This document shows positions 1 to 10,496 of a DNA stretch of 64,000 bases, piece after piece. The DNA is from Rhipidocladum racemiflorum (Eukaryota > Streptophyta > Magnoliopsida > Poales > Poaceae), in contig JAYEVF010000026.1 of assembly GCA_036346355.1 (NCBI GenBank), forward strand, positions 1,736,001 through 1,800,000, written 5' to 3'. The stretch's first letter is position 1; the number at the start of each line of letters is the position of its first letter. The notes beneath the pieces are model-generated. The model saw nothing but the letters and a program-made list of their open reading frames with translations, had not been told where the DNA came from and searched no databases. The translations under genes were made by a program, and so were the position numbers.

Positions 1-182
1 TTTAAAATGTGAAGATACCAAATGGTTAAGAGTTTAGGGGTAATTTGGTGGTCCTCACGGTACCTCTTAAAAATAATAAAAACTCTATAAAAATACCTCA
101 CTTTGTCTGTGATTGTAGGATAGCGAAACGACCATGTTTCTCAAGTCAAATACTGGAGCACCAGATGTACATAAATCAATTA

Positions 183-440
183 TTAAAAACCACCAACGAT
201 CCCCCCGGCACCAGCTATCTCAGGTCTATAGATTTTGTCCGCCCCACTGAAATTGTCATCCTCATCAAACAATGCCATTGTGGGTCTGTCGAGCTTTAGC
301 TCCTGTGCGATTATCCTCTGCTTTATCGCCTTGATTATGTCAAACTTGAATCTCGGAGACCTGGCTGATTTTGCTATGGCGGCAAGGACGGCAGTCGCAC
401 CCAGCCCATCCCAGCCGTCAAAAGTAAACACTGAAGAGCA
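183..440 (-). pseudogene. NB-ARC (NLR) gene fragment
   Basis: The minus-strand frame reads about 80 codons containing FDGWDGLGATAVL, IIAQELKLDRPTMALFD and EDDNFSGADK. This resembles the start of the nucleotide-binding region of a grass-specific group of NLR-like genes: a degenerate P-loop surround followed by an acidic DDF-G-D stretch. The fragment stops at 183 and has no start codon in context, no LRR and no kinase-2 or RNBS motifs, so it is a scrap rather than a gene. In a functional relative the domain would bind nucleotide in a cytosolic immune receptor. The family call rests on remembered motif similarity alone. The remaining DNA from 1 to 182 shows nothing recognisable. Confidence 0.5.
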
Positions 441-727
441 GTGCTTCTATTGTTTTTCGCGCCCAGCCCATCTCCGAGTATCCGATTCGCAGCGGTTTTA
501 ATTCTGTTTTGTTCCATCACCTACGGCAAATTAACGTGGTTTAACGTGGGTCACTCACTTCCGTCGAACACACATTTCAAATGGAGTTTTTCATCCAGAA
601 GCGTATGCAACAAGGAAAGCGTATAAACCCTTTTGGTGACCCAACCAAAATAAAGGGCCGTGTTTGTGCTGCCTAAAAGCTAAATGGCAGCAGTTCCTTT
701 ATTTATTCCAATTCACCACCTAAACCC

Positions 728-965
728 TTTTGTGGTTAATCTCGTGAAATTTCAAATCCGGGATTTTTTGGATCGAGATTTTCGAGATTTCAGCCAAAAT
801 TATCAAAATCTTGATAAATTTAAACCGAATGAAAAAGTAGTTCATACCACGTTAGAATGTTTTTATAGATGGTCGTATCACTAATATTCCTATAAAATGT
901 TTAGATGATGATCCAACTTGAAGAATTTTTAAAAATTCTGATAGTGCTACTGTCGTGATACCTAG
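728..965. repeat. Fragment of the AAATTTCGG-rich MULE-like repeat family
   Basis: The segment alternates versions of GAGATTTCGG and AAATTTCAAAT. It shares its distal part (a poly-T/poly-A stretch around AATTTTTAAAAATTC followed by GTCGTGATA) in inverted orientation with 4690-4760 inside the Pack-MULE-like element. Neither end nor a target duplication is clear, so this is a partial copy. The flanks at 441-727 and 966-1030 hold no recognisable gene. Confidence 0.55.
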
Positions 966-1030
966 ACATAAAATAATCTCCCAAGGCTACAAAAAAAATA
1001 ATTAAACATGATACTTGGGCATGAAATATT

Positions 1031-1148
1031 CTGGAACTGTACCAAACGGTTTGCAGAAAGTGATTTTGATTCTACCTAAAATGTTTCTACTCAGAATCTG
1101 GAACCGTTTCTGTTTTTACTAGAAGCTGGAACCGTACTAAGCGGGGCC
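1031..1148. repeat. Partial fold-back MITE copy ending next to TTA
   Basis: The stretch parallels 13388-13497: both run from GGAACTGTACCAAAC through a GATTCTAC block to a terminus of the form GGAACCGTAC...GGGGCC followed by TTA. Only one arm is present here. The following DNA (1152-1451) has a GC-rich stretch at 1210-1380 with no gene that I recognise. Confidence 0.55.
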
Positions 1149-1460
1149 TTAGTGTATCGTAAAAGTGCTTAAATCTTAATGACGAATACGAAGAAGAAGA
1201 GCAAAAGGCGATACCAAAGAGCAATGAAGCAAGGGCTGGCCCTGGACGGCGCGCACGAGAGCCACCAGCGCGTTGAGGCGACGAACCGCCATCGGCTGCG
1301 CGCATGAACACATCAGACGGGAGAACCGGAAGAAGGCGAAGCAGCCGAGACGGAGGAGAAATTTTTACTGTCCTGGGCTCCTCCGTAAAATTTTAATGGC
1401 AGATTGTAATTTAAGTCATATGTGCTCCTCATGCGATGGCAATTAACTAGAGATTAGGAC

Positions 1461-1840
1461 AAAGGTTTCAAATTTCGTTTTCCGTATATATCACAGAGGT
1501 AGCCAAAATTCAAAATTTCGGTGAGATCTCAGAATTTCGGACAAAATTCGGATGAAATCCAAAAACCAAATTTCAAATCTGTTTTTTTTTTCAACCGGGA
1601 TTTCCGAGATTTCGGCTAAAATCATCAAGATTTCGGCCAAAATCAATGAGATTTCGGCCACTGAGATTTCAAAAAAGAGTATTTGTGGCAGTTTTTAAGA
1701 AAAATTGCCACTGATAATATTATCTATGGTGATTTTAGCCAAAAACCACCATTAATAATATTTTAATTTTTTTTATACGACCAAGATTTAGGATCTTGGA
1801 GAGATCCGAAATCCAAAATTTCGCCAAGATTTTAAAACTT
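1461..1840. mobile_element. MITE of the AAATTTCGG family with 9-bp TSD
   Basis: The element opens with AAAGGTTTCAAATTTCG and closes with AGATTTTAAAACTT, which form weak terminal inverted repeats. It is flanked by GATTAGGAC (1452-1460) and GATTAGGAT (1841-1849), 8 of 9 identical. A 9-bp duplication is the MULE signature. The body matches the right end of the larger element at 3366-5011. It has no coding capacity. Confidence 0.7.
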
Positions 1841-1974
1841 GATTAGGATATAGCCAGGAAGACTACAGCTAAACCTCACCAAAAAGAAGATCAGACCTAG
1901 AAGCTTTTACTGCAGTATTTCCTTTTCAACTATTTTTTCTTCTAAAACTAGACCCGTGGGAAAAAAAAAAAAAT

Positions 1975-2545
1975 CTAAAAACAGCCTTCTTCTCTACCGT
2001 AGAAGATGCGGCAGACGACCACGGAAACAGAGTGGGGTCCACTGCAACAGGACTCCTTCTGGGCTTGGGCCGTGCGGAATGATCTCCACCCAAGCGTGGA
2101 ATAGTGCCTCCCGCGCACGCAGCTGACCCCACGTGCCTTCCGCGCACAACCGTGCCACACGCTTGCCCATCCCGCTTTCGTGCACACGCTAGGCCCCATG
2201 CGCCCTCGATCCTCCTGTGCTCACGCCGGGCCCATGCACTCCCGTGTGTGCGCGCCGCCCGGCCTCGCTTCTCGTGCCTTCGCTTTCAATGCGAGCGCGA
2301 CACGCATGCTACCCCACTGCATCGGTCTAGCTGCCCGCTACCCTGTTGCCACGCGCTAGGTCATCGCTGCCATTTTTCTCCCACGCTTGACATGCACGGA
2401 AGGAGCTTCCGCGCTCTCCAACCACGGGAACTCGTGCCTCCCGCACCCACTGACAATCACTCCCTTCCACACTACCACACTGCGGAAAAGTGTCACCTAC
2501 CGGGTCTTCTACGCTGGGATAGGGGGCTTTTTTGAATTTTTTTTA
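1975..2545. other. GC-rich stretch, no supported gene
   Basis: GC-rich DNA lies between poly-A runs at 1961-1973 and 2563-2572. A 143-codon frame (2104-2535, plus) is rich in Cys, His, Pro and Arg and reads like GC-biased non-coding DNA or 5'-leader sequence. The outer edges contain CCGTAGAAGATGCGGCAG and, near 2480-2515, CTGCGG...GTCTTCTACG, possibly decayed inverted repeats. No target duplication was found. 1850-1974 and 2546-3090 hold nothing recognisable. Confidence 0.4.
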
Positions 2546-3365
2546 GTACAAGGGCTAGTTTTGAAAAAAAAAACACCAATGCAGAAAAAGGTCACCTAGC
2601 TAGGAAGACTTGTTAATATTTTTGCACTTAATAGAAGCTAAATAGAGAGACCACCCATTTTGATAGCTACGAAACAACCATGCAGATGCCCTCTACTCGG
2701 CTTGACAAAGATCACCAAAACATATGGTTAAACAAAGGCATGACAATCTCACATACAATAGGCACAGCGGCATGCCTTTTTGTCGAAGCTCTTTTCTGAC
2801 TCCATACTCTGAATTATGATGCATCTCATGTGTGATCCAAGCTGCAAGCTGTAGTGCAACCTGCATATTCTATATGACCTGGTTTGGTGTATTTCCTTCT
2901 CTGCAAATTCTCCCCCTACACCTTCATGGTGATCTCTCCTGCATGCTGCAAAACAGCTACCTCTTGTTTGATTATCTGTACAAAGTAATTGGTCATGCAG
3001 CCATTACATGTGTCGATTACCAGGTTTACCGCCCTCTTCTGCCTACTTGTTTACTCCTCCTTCCACACCTTTCCTTCTGTCCTTGCGTTATCCAGGATTC
3101 CAGGTCCTACACGAAATACACATGTTTCTCGGACTATTCATACATCAGCTAGTTTTGGCTTGTATAGCACAGACGGTTTTTGTTTATCTTTTGCATATGA
3201 TGACCTACTACAATGGCTATGCGGATATTCTTATTGGCCAGCACTGGGTCATCTGGTCTGCAAACCACCACTTCCCAGTAGGCAGCGACGTCATCATTTC
3301 TTTCACTGGGGTAGGGGACTTAATTCTTCACAACAGTGTGGAACCTTGTTGGTCTGGTCCACACC

Positions 3366-5011
3366 CAAGGTTCCAAATCCCGGCGAAATTTCGGATTTCG
3401 GACCCCCGAGATCCTAAATCTCGGCCGAATAAAAAAAATTAATTTTTTTGAAAAAATTTCAAATCTCGGTGATCTCGGCCGAGATCTCGGGTAATTAGAC
3501 CGGATTTCATTTTTTATCGATGGGATTTGATTGGATTTGAAGTCAAGACTATCCACAAAAAATTTCAATATTTTTGGACCTGTTTAGGACCATTTTTTAA
3601 AAGTTCAAAATTTGATCTTGGCCGAAATCTCGGGTAATTAGATCGGATTTCATTTTTTGTCGATGGGATTTGATTGGATTTTATTATGCGATCACCTTGC
3701 CCCCAGTGGTTAATGTATGTGCAACAAACCGATATGCCTATGGTTTAGATTGTGCATCTTGGCTTACTGCTGGAAAACCCTCACCTCCATCACAAAGCCA
3801 TAATGGCAAGCAATCCTTTTCACATCTTCCAAACTTAGTTCAATAGACATATCCTGAGTTCAAGGAGATAAATTAGGTCCCTTGAAAGATGATGACACGT
3901 TCAATTAGTGTAAATACAATAAGTCAACTAATTACATCATCTGGCCCATAGGATTCAGCGAAGTGATACAGAAGTGGTCCCAAGTTTATCCAGACCTGTT
4001 GATTGAAGTTGATACAATTAATTACGACAAATGAGAGGAAGAGCAGGTATAACAACAGTAAAGAAATAACATGCACTGAATTATGAATATTCCTATAAAT
4101 CACGAATATGGTTTTTCCACATGTACATGTGGATACATGTATTATCACCACAATCAAATGTGCCTCGAGATTGATACAAACTTTCAAAATTCAAACAACC
4201 ATCTCATCTTCTACTCATTGCCATATCCCTTGCACGAAACTTAAAGCATTTTGGAGGGCCAAGATAGTATATGTACCAACATGTACATGTGATTTTGCAT
4301 TTTTGTAAATCAGCCCACAAAAATTAAATAGGTAGTACTGATCCTCTTAAAGAATAGCTCATCAATTCAATCTTTAGAACAAGATAACCCACCCCGCCTT
4401 TGTTGAGAACTTTTGATATGATCTCAATATATTCAACAATATTGTGTGCCGTATTCAGGAAGAAGCAAGTTACAACAGCATCCCATGCAGCTGGAACAAC
4501 AGATAGGTATTGTAAGAATGTCAAAAACAGCATTCCTCCATCATACACGTCTGAACTAAAAAGTGAAACAAGTGAACAAATAAAGGCTAGAATCAAAATA
4601 TTAGACTTCAACTAATATCCATCCTTGAGCAAAGTTATTGGATGCTTCAACAGCCTACATTTGTTACATTTGAAAAATCAAAAACAAACTTTACATAAGA
4701 CTTTTATCACGACTTGACCACTGTTAGATTTTTTAAAAATTCATCATGCATGATCATCATCTGAAATTTTTATGGGAATATTAGTGATGTGTCAGGACCA
4801 TCCAAAAACAATTTCAAAATTTTTTGACGTGTTTTGGACTATTTTTCGGTTGGTTCAATGTGGACCGAGATCTCGGATTTCCCGGTTGAAAAAAAAAACG
4901 GATTTGAAATTTAGTTTTTGCATTTCGTCCGGATTTTATCCGAAATTTCCGAATCTCGCCGAGATTTTGGATTTCGGCCACCTCCAAAATTTAACCCAAA
5001 TTTAAAACCTT
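3366..5011. mobile_element. Pack-MULE-like element inserted in the lectin exon
   Basis: The ends (CAAGGTTCCAAATC on the left, TTTAAAACCTT on the right) and subterminal AAATTTCGG-rich tracts match the MITE family at 1461-1840. It interrupts the lectin domain cleanly. The flanks GTCCACACC (3357-3365) and TTTCACACC (5012-5020) agree at 7 of 9 positions, as expected for an old 9-bp MULE duplication. The left end contains an internal duplication of about 150 bp: the GTAATTAGA-CGGATTTCATTTTTT-TCGATGGG block recurs at about 3490 and 3632. The interior carries part of an unrelated gene on the minus strand. There is no transposase, so it is non-autonomous. Confidence 0.65.
3936..4490 (-). pseudogene. 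Captured carnosine N-methyltransferase-like (N2227) gene fragment
   Basis: Two exons can be read on the minus strand. Exon A (4490-4393) reads AWDAVVTCFFLNTAHNIVEY and then IEIISKVLNKGG. Exon B (3995-3936) reads VWINLGPLLYHFAESYGPDD. They are separated by an intron with GT at 4392 and AG before 3995, phase 0. These motifs match the SAM-dependent N2227/carnosine N-methyltransferase family, including the WINLGPLLYHF signature. Only about 50 codons survive and there is no start, N-terminal SAM-binding motif or stop. The intron was kept, so capture was at the DNA level. Lying inside a 9-bp-TSD element, it is typical Pack-MULE cargo. An earlier exon might lie at 4491-4611 but is not convincing. 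Confidence 0.7.
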
Positions 5012-5215
5012 TTTCACACCAACAAAGGGCAGGTCTATTGTTGGTATGCGCCTTGATGGTTCTGGAAACCTTGTGTGGTACTCATTCTGTCTGGGAGTCA
5101 ATCTCACTGCCATTTTTTCAGTCACCAGTTGTTCACCCGGTCAGATTAATCTTCATACCCAGCCAAATTGATTGCAGTTTTATAGTTTATCACCATTGGT
5201 ATCAGCTAATTTGAA

Positions 5216-6320
5216 CTAAGGTTTCAGTGCCAACGATAGGAAGCTTTTTTGTTTTGTTTCATCTAAGCCAAGTATCTCACTAACTTCCCAAATTAAACTT
5301 AATGAAGCTATCAACGTTTCTAACATGATGTTTGATCCATCATTTCTTCTCTTTCAGTTTCATTCATTTACGCGGTTAACTGGTATTATGTTTATTCCCC
5401 CTATTTTATGAGATTATATTAGCCTCTTAATTCAGTAATGAAATGGTAACCAATAACGATAGGCAAAACTACTTGTCTGTGCATCCCAGTGCTAATAATC
5501 GAAAAGAATAAACAGTGGTTGATAACACTGAGTTTGCTCAAATGTATTAGTAGTGTGGCTGAAGAAGATGGACCATTTGCCTCCTCTCATATCCATGTGG
5601 CTATCTGCAACGTTATGAAAGTAGAAATTGTAGCTTTGTCCATGGTTGATCACCGACTCATCCATCTTGAAACCAATGTATTAGTGTGGCCAAACAAGTT
5701 TAGCTCTTTGGGGTCATTGTCCAGCTAGTCTGTATTCCATTCATATTGCCTACAAATTCTGATGTATAGAATGTAGAACCGCTCAAAACTTGGAAGCGAT
5801 GCTGGCATCGGCAATTCATAGGCTGCAGATCTTACACTAGGGAGGGGCTTCTTGACTGTTTCGATTGTCTAGTTCAAGACATCGCTTCTCGTATTTATGT
5901 GCTCGATCGATTGATTCGTTGTTTTTCGCTAGTTAGGATGAATAGTTTCTATGGGTGACCAAACCATCATGTTTAGATTTTACTTATGTGTGAATGTGAT
6001 GTTATATTATCAAGTAACACTATCTTATTTAGATTTTACCTATATGTGAATGTTTGTATGAATCTAATTTGCATGTGTGGATGTAAGGATATGATCAAAC
6101 ACTTTCCCCTGAATTTTCTGAATTTTTTGTGATTATATAGAGATTTTTTTTAATGTTTGGGATTTTTATCCCGTGTCTTCCAAATGGTGGCCGGAATATT
6201 TTCTTAAGGGAATGAGAGGGATTCCATAGGCCCTTCAAAATCCCTCTTCGAGATTTTGTTCCCTAGGATCCAATCCTACTGTAGCACATTTCAGGGCAGC
6301 AAATCAGCGGAAAGGACCCG
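5216..6320. other. Unassigned DNA within the kinase pseudogene
   Basis: AT-rich DNA with only short open frames, for example 5489-5728. I see no recognisable protein motif, repeat unit or inverted terminus. By position it would hold the S-locus/PAN region and introns of the receptor kinase, but nothing there can be aligned by eye. Confidence 0.35.
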
Positions 6321-7219
6321 GATTGCAGTTGGTTCTGCAATTGGGAATTTTGCTTTATTTTCCATCGTTACCTTTAAGGTGCTGACCAAGGAAAGGAGCA
6401 GTTCTTAGCAGAGGTTGAGACCATCTGCAGAATTCATCACATCAATCTTGTTAAGCTTACTGGATTTTGTGCTGAAAATTCAAACAGACTTCTGGTCTAT
6501 GAGTACGAGCAACGGTTCATTGGACAAATGAATACACAATCCATTTTTTACACTTTTTTGGAAGACCAGGCGTAACATTATCATGGGTATTGCCAAGGGC
6601 TTGTCGTACCTCCATGAAGAATGTAAAGAAAGGATTGCTCACTTAGACATCAAACCACAGAATATTCACCTGGATGATAGGTTTAATGCGAATTAAGGTT
6701 CTGATTTTTTTTATTATAAAAAATGATAAGTAGGGACGAGAGCAAAGTCATGACTCGGATGCGAGGGAACGTGGATATCTTGCACCTGGATGGCTAGGTT
6801 CTAAGATCACTGAGAAGTTAGACATCTACAGCTTTGGAATCGTGGTGTGGAAATCATTTGCGGGCGGAAAAGCTTGGATGATCAGTCACAACCTGAAGAG
6901 AGAGTTCACCTAGTTAGTCTTCTGCAAGAAAAGGCTAGGTCCGGTCAGTTTGTTTGGATTTACTAGACAGCAGCAGCGATGACATGCAATTTCACAGGGA
7001 GCAGGTTAGGGAAATGATGGAGCTTGCGATGTGGTGCTTACAGGTTAATAGCAGCAAAAGGCCTCTAATGTCAACAGTTGCCAAGGTGTTGAAAGGTGCA
7101 ATGAGTTTAGAGGCCACACCTCACTACAATCTTGCTGCCACTTATGAACTAAACCATAGCTATGTTGCGGGGCCAATTTCTTCGTACCTGCCTTCGGAAA
7201 AACATTTGTTGGGGGCCTA

Positions 7220-7560
7220 GGTGATAGTTTAATTATAGCCTTTCAAAATAAACCAGTAGCATGGCCTATGGCTGGCCTCTAGCTTTGAACCACTTGTGAA
7301 CTTGCAGACTCTCCGATTTCTAAAAATGTTTTTGCATTTATTTTTTTGTTCACCATTTTGTTACTGTTACTTGTGTTTAGACCAAATTTAATTTTTGTGT
7401 GTGCAACAATTCCATTATATCAATTTTTATTTCACATGCAAATTGGGCTTACAGATGAACCCAAATGGATGCTGTTCAAATCATGTGCCATTCCACCAAC
7501 CTATCGTTACTAATGTTAAATCCAGTGAATGTTTCTTTCCTGAACCAATTTCAGTGAAAC
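7220..7560. other. 3' flank of the kinase pseudogene, no gene
   Basis: AT-rich sequence follows the kinase stop codon (7218-7220), with T-rich runs around 7337-7350. It is compatible with a former 3' untranslated region. Nothing else is recognised. Confidence 0.4.
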
Positions 7561-7565
7561 AATAT

Positions 7566-7878
7566 TGTTGCGTGTCGGATTATGAACAGGAAGTAGCAGA
7601 GTAGGCATCGGGTGTGTGGGGTGATGTTTACGGTGTCAAGGTGTTTAAGTTGTTTCCAAGTGTGTGTCCAGGTCTTGTTGGGAAGAGGGGCCCACTTGTA
7701 AGTAGGGCTGGTAAGGAGTATATAGAGGAGACAATCCATTCTGTTACGATTGGCGAAGAACGATGAAAAAGCAATATCCTCTATCCTGACTACTCTTGCT
7801 GTCTACTTTACCTTTTCCTTTCAACGTTCTTGTTTTTCCCTTCTCCAAATCAGTATCGAGTGATCTTGGATCATAACA
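7566..7878 (+). repeat. 5' LTR of the Reina-like element
   Basis: It starts TGTTGCGTGTCGG and ends GGATCATAACA, directly before the primer-binding site. A TATA-like GTATATAG lies at 7718-7725 and is the likely promoter. It differs from the 3' LTR by scattered substitutions and a few 1-2 base indels. Confidence 0.93.
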
Positions 7879-7941
7879 ACTGGTATCAGAGCAGCCATCG
7901 ATCTGGCGCCCAAGCGGAAGCCATCGCCTCTGGAGGTCAAA

Positions 7942-9185
7942 ATGTCTGCAGCAATCACGTCAGTAGAGGCGCAGTTTGAGGGTGTGAATGCCTTGCTCAA
8001 ACAAATCTTGGATGATGTACATGGAGTAAAGTCGGAGATTGGCGAGGTCAGATCGGTGGTGGATGTGGTTCGTGGGCGGGTGGAGGTGCTGGAGGCCCGT
8101 CTCGAGATTAGCCTACCAGCGGCTGGTCGGGACAGATCGCCAGTTGAGGACGCACAGCACTCTGCTGGATCGACGACTGGAACTCCATCGGGTGAAGAAG
8201 CCAGATCACTGAAGGGTTCGCGAGGGTTGGAAAAAAATCGCGACCAGACCAAAGGTATACTTGGAAATCCTTTGCTACATACCATGGGGGGAAGGCCCGA
8301 TTTGCATAACACTCTGCAGGTGTTCGATCAAAGAACTAGAGGAGGGCAGAACCAGCTGTCACAATGGCAGACACGACAGTCTATGCCAAAGATTGAATTC
8401 CCAAAATTTGATGGGGACAATCCGAAACTGTGGAGAGAAAGATGTGAGACATATTTTGAGATCATGGGAGTGAATCCGAGTCTATACACACGATTAGCAG
8501 CATTGAACTTCACTGGTAATGCTGCACTTTGGCTACAAAAGATGGAGGCCAGAGGACGGTTTGAGATATGGGAGGTCCTTTGTGAAGCCGTGGAAGCCGA
8601 TTTGGAAGAAACTTGTACAAAAAACAGATGAGTCAACTGATCAACTTGCAGCAGACCGGTTCGGTGATAGAGTATGTGGAAAGGTTTGAGGTGTTGCAGC
8701 ATCATTTGTTACTGTATAATCTTGCACAGGATGATATATTTTTTGTTACCCATTTCCTGAGTGGATTGAGGGAAGAGATTCGCACTTCAATTGTGTTGCA
8801 CAATCCTGAGGATATGGAAACTGCTATATCACTTGCTCTGTTGCTAGAAGAGGAATTGGAGAACAGGAGGAAGGGAGGTTATCACAAAGGATATGCAAAA
8901 AATTTTGGCAAAGTGGCAGGAAAGTTTCCTGACAAGTCCAAGCCATATGGAAGGGTGGAGGATCAAAAGCTTACTGAAGAGGTGAAGAAGTCTTACACAA
9001 GTAAATGGGATGAGAAACTTGAGGCTTTGAAGGCCTACAGGAAAAGCAATGGGTTATGTTTTACTTGTGGGGAGAAGTGGAGTAAAACCCACAAATGTCC
9101 AGATCAGGTGCCATTGCACATTATTGAAGAGTTGATGGAGGTGTTCCACGTCCAACAGCAGTCTGAAGAGGCAGAAGGAACATGA
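7942..9185 (+). pseudogene. gag: gag region of the Reina-like element
   Basis: The first frame (7942-8631) covers the N-terminal part: a coiled-coil-like stretch, then the capsid-type region with FPKFDGDNPKLWRERCE and ALWLQKMEARGRFE. The reading then shifts to frame 3 at about 8600, where FGRNLYKKQM resumes, and continues to 9185. It includes a knuckle CFTCGEKWSKTHKC at about 9057-9098, of the CX2CX7HXC form rather than the usual CX2CX4HX4C. A TGA at 9183-9185 separates it from the protease frame. Gag forms the cytoplasmic particle and binds element RNA. The frameshift and TGA make it non-functional as it stands. Confidence 0.85.
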
Positions 9186-9200
9186 TTAGAGGAGGAGCTC

Positions 9201-10436
9201 TTGTCGGTCACAAAGCAGCAGCACAATTTGGGGGTCAAGCGAAGAACATTGAGACTCCAAGGTCGGATAGGCAAGCGAGATATCTTGATTTTGGTTGACT
9301 CGGGTAGTACATATTCATTTATCAGCGAAGGAATTGTGAAAGACTTGCAGTGCAAAACAAGGGAGATCGAGCTGATGCAACTGTCGATTGCTGACGGTAG
9401 AGCCATGCAGTGCAATCAGATGATTCCATCGCTGGAGTGGTGGGTTCAGGGGTATTCCTTTACTCAAGATATGAGGGTGTTGGCCTTAGGGTGCTATGAT
9501 TTGATTTTAGGGGTAGATTGGTTGGAGGAACACAGCCCAATGTGGGTGCATTGGGGGCACAAATGCATGAAGTTCACTCATCAGGGCAGGCGCATTATGT
9601 TGCAGGGCATAAGGAATGATCAGACATTAACCGGGAGCATTGGAGACAAGGAGTTGTGCGGGTTGTTGAAGAGAGGAGCAGTCACACATATTGTTCAAGT
9701 GTACCATGATCATCAACCAGGGGAGGAGGAGGTATTCAGGGTAGAGGAAGAGGTGGTTCCCAAAGAACTGCAGGAGGTAGTGCGAGCTTTTGACCATCTG
9801 TTTCAAGTATCCACACAACTACCACCAAGACGTTTGTATGATCACGCAATTCCGTTATTGCCAGGAGCACAACCAGTGCACTCAAGGGCTTATAGATATT
9901 CTCCTCAACAGAAGGACGAGATTGAGAAACAAGTAACCGAGATGCTAAAAAAAGGAGTAATACAACAAAGCACTAGTCCTTTTGCTTTGCCGGTGATTTT
10001 GGTCAAGAAGAAAGATGGCTCGTGGCGTTTTTGTGTGGATTACCGCCGTCTGAATGCCATCACGGTAAAGAACAAACAACCTTTACCAATCATTGATGAG
10101 CTATTGGATGAGTTGGCGGGAGCTCAGTGGTTCACAAAATTGGACTTATGCTCGGGATATCACCAAATCAGGGTACAGAGTGGCGAGGAGTATAAAACAG
10201 CCTTTTGCACGCATCATGGCTTGTACGAGTTCTTAGTCATGCCATTTGGTCTCACAAATGCTCCCGCAACGTTTCAAAGTGTTATGAATTAGATTTTTCA
10301 CAAGCTACTTCGTCGTTGTGTGCTTGTGTTTGTTGATGATATATTGATTTACACCGACACACTAGATGAACATGTCAGTCACTTGAAGGAAGTGTTTCAA
10401 GTTCTTGAGCAACACCAACTGTTTGTGAAGAGATAA
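9201..10436 (+). pseudogene. pol: Protease and reverse transcriptase region of pol
   Basis: Frame 3 shows the aspartic protease site LVDSGSTYSFIS at about 9294-9330. Reverse transcriptase motifs follow from about 9850: WRFCVDYRRLN, KLDLCSGYHQIRV, MPFGLTNAPATFQ and the catalytic FVDDILIYT at about 10330. TAG at 10290-10292 interrupts the RT just after QSVMN, where the family normally has glutamine. TAA at 10434-10436 interrupts it again shortly before the connection domain. Both are single-base nonsense changes in an otherwise continuous frame, which suggests decay after insertion rather than a programmed stop. The enzyme would copy element RNA into DNA. Confidence 0.88.
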
Positions 10437-10496
10437 AAGTGTTCTTTTGGACAACAAAGGCTAGAATATCTGGGACACAATATTACACCGGGTGGA

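Larger units (their letters stand above)
3090..7219 (+). pseudogene. G-type lectin S-receptor-like Ser/Thr kinase pseudogene
   Basis: Two parts of a bulb-type lectin domain are visible. 3205-3365 reads VIWSANHHFPVGSDV and GDLILHN; 5021-5110 reads SIVGMRLDGSGNL and SVWESISLP. Joining them without the intervening element restores one lectin frame at LVWST. A possible membrane segment follows at about 6325-6375 (IAVGSAIGNFALFSIVT). Kinase pieces occupy 6380-7219: the alpha-C region ending NLVKLTGFCAEN, GIAKGLSYLHEEC, the catalytic loop HLDIKPQNI at about 6640, a decayed APE and DIYSFGI region, then an open frame 6954-7220 covering the C-lobe and tail. The HLDIKPQN loop is typical of the SD2-5-like group, plasma-membrane receptor kinases. 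Frameshifts, stops and an insertion inactivate it. 5216-6320 is unassigned and could hold decayed intermediate exons. Confidence 0.75.

Noticed and set aside
2104..2535. 143-codon ORF rich in Cys, His and Arg
   Set aside because: No recognisable motif; composition follows the local GC richness.
7879..7895. TGGTATCAGAGC as part of a tRNA gene
   Set aside because: Only the 12-base primer-binding site complementary to initiator-Met tRNA is present; no cloverleaf around it. The same applies at 25126-25140 and, on the other strand, at 51645-51660.
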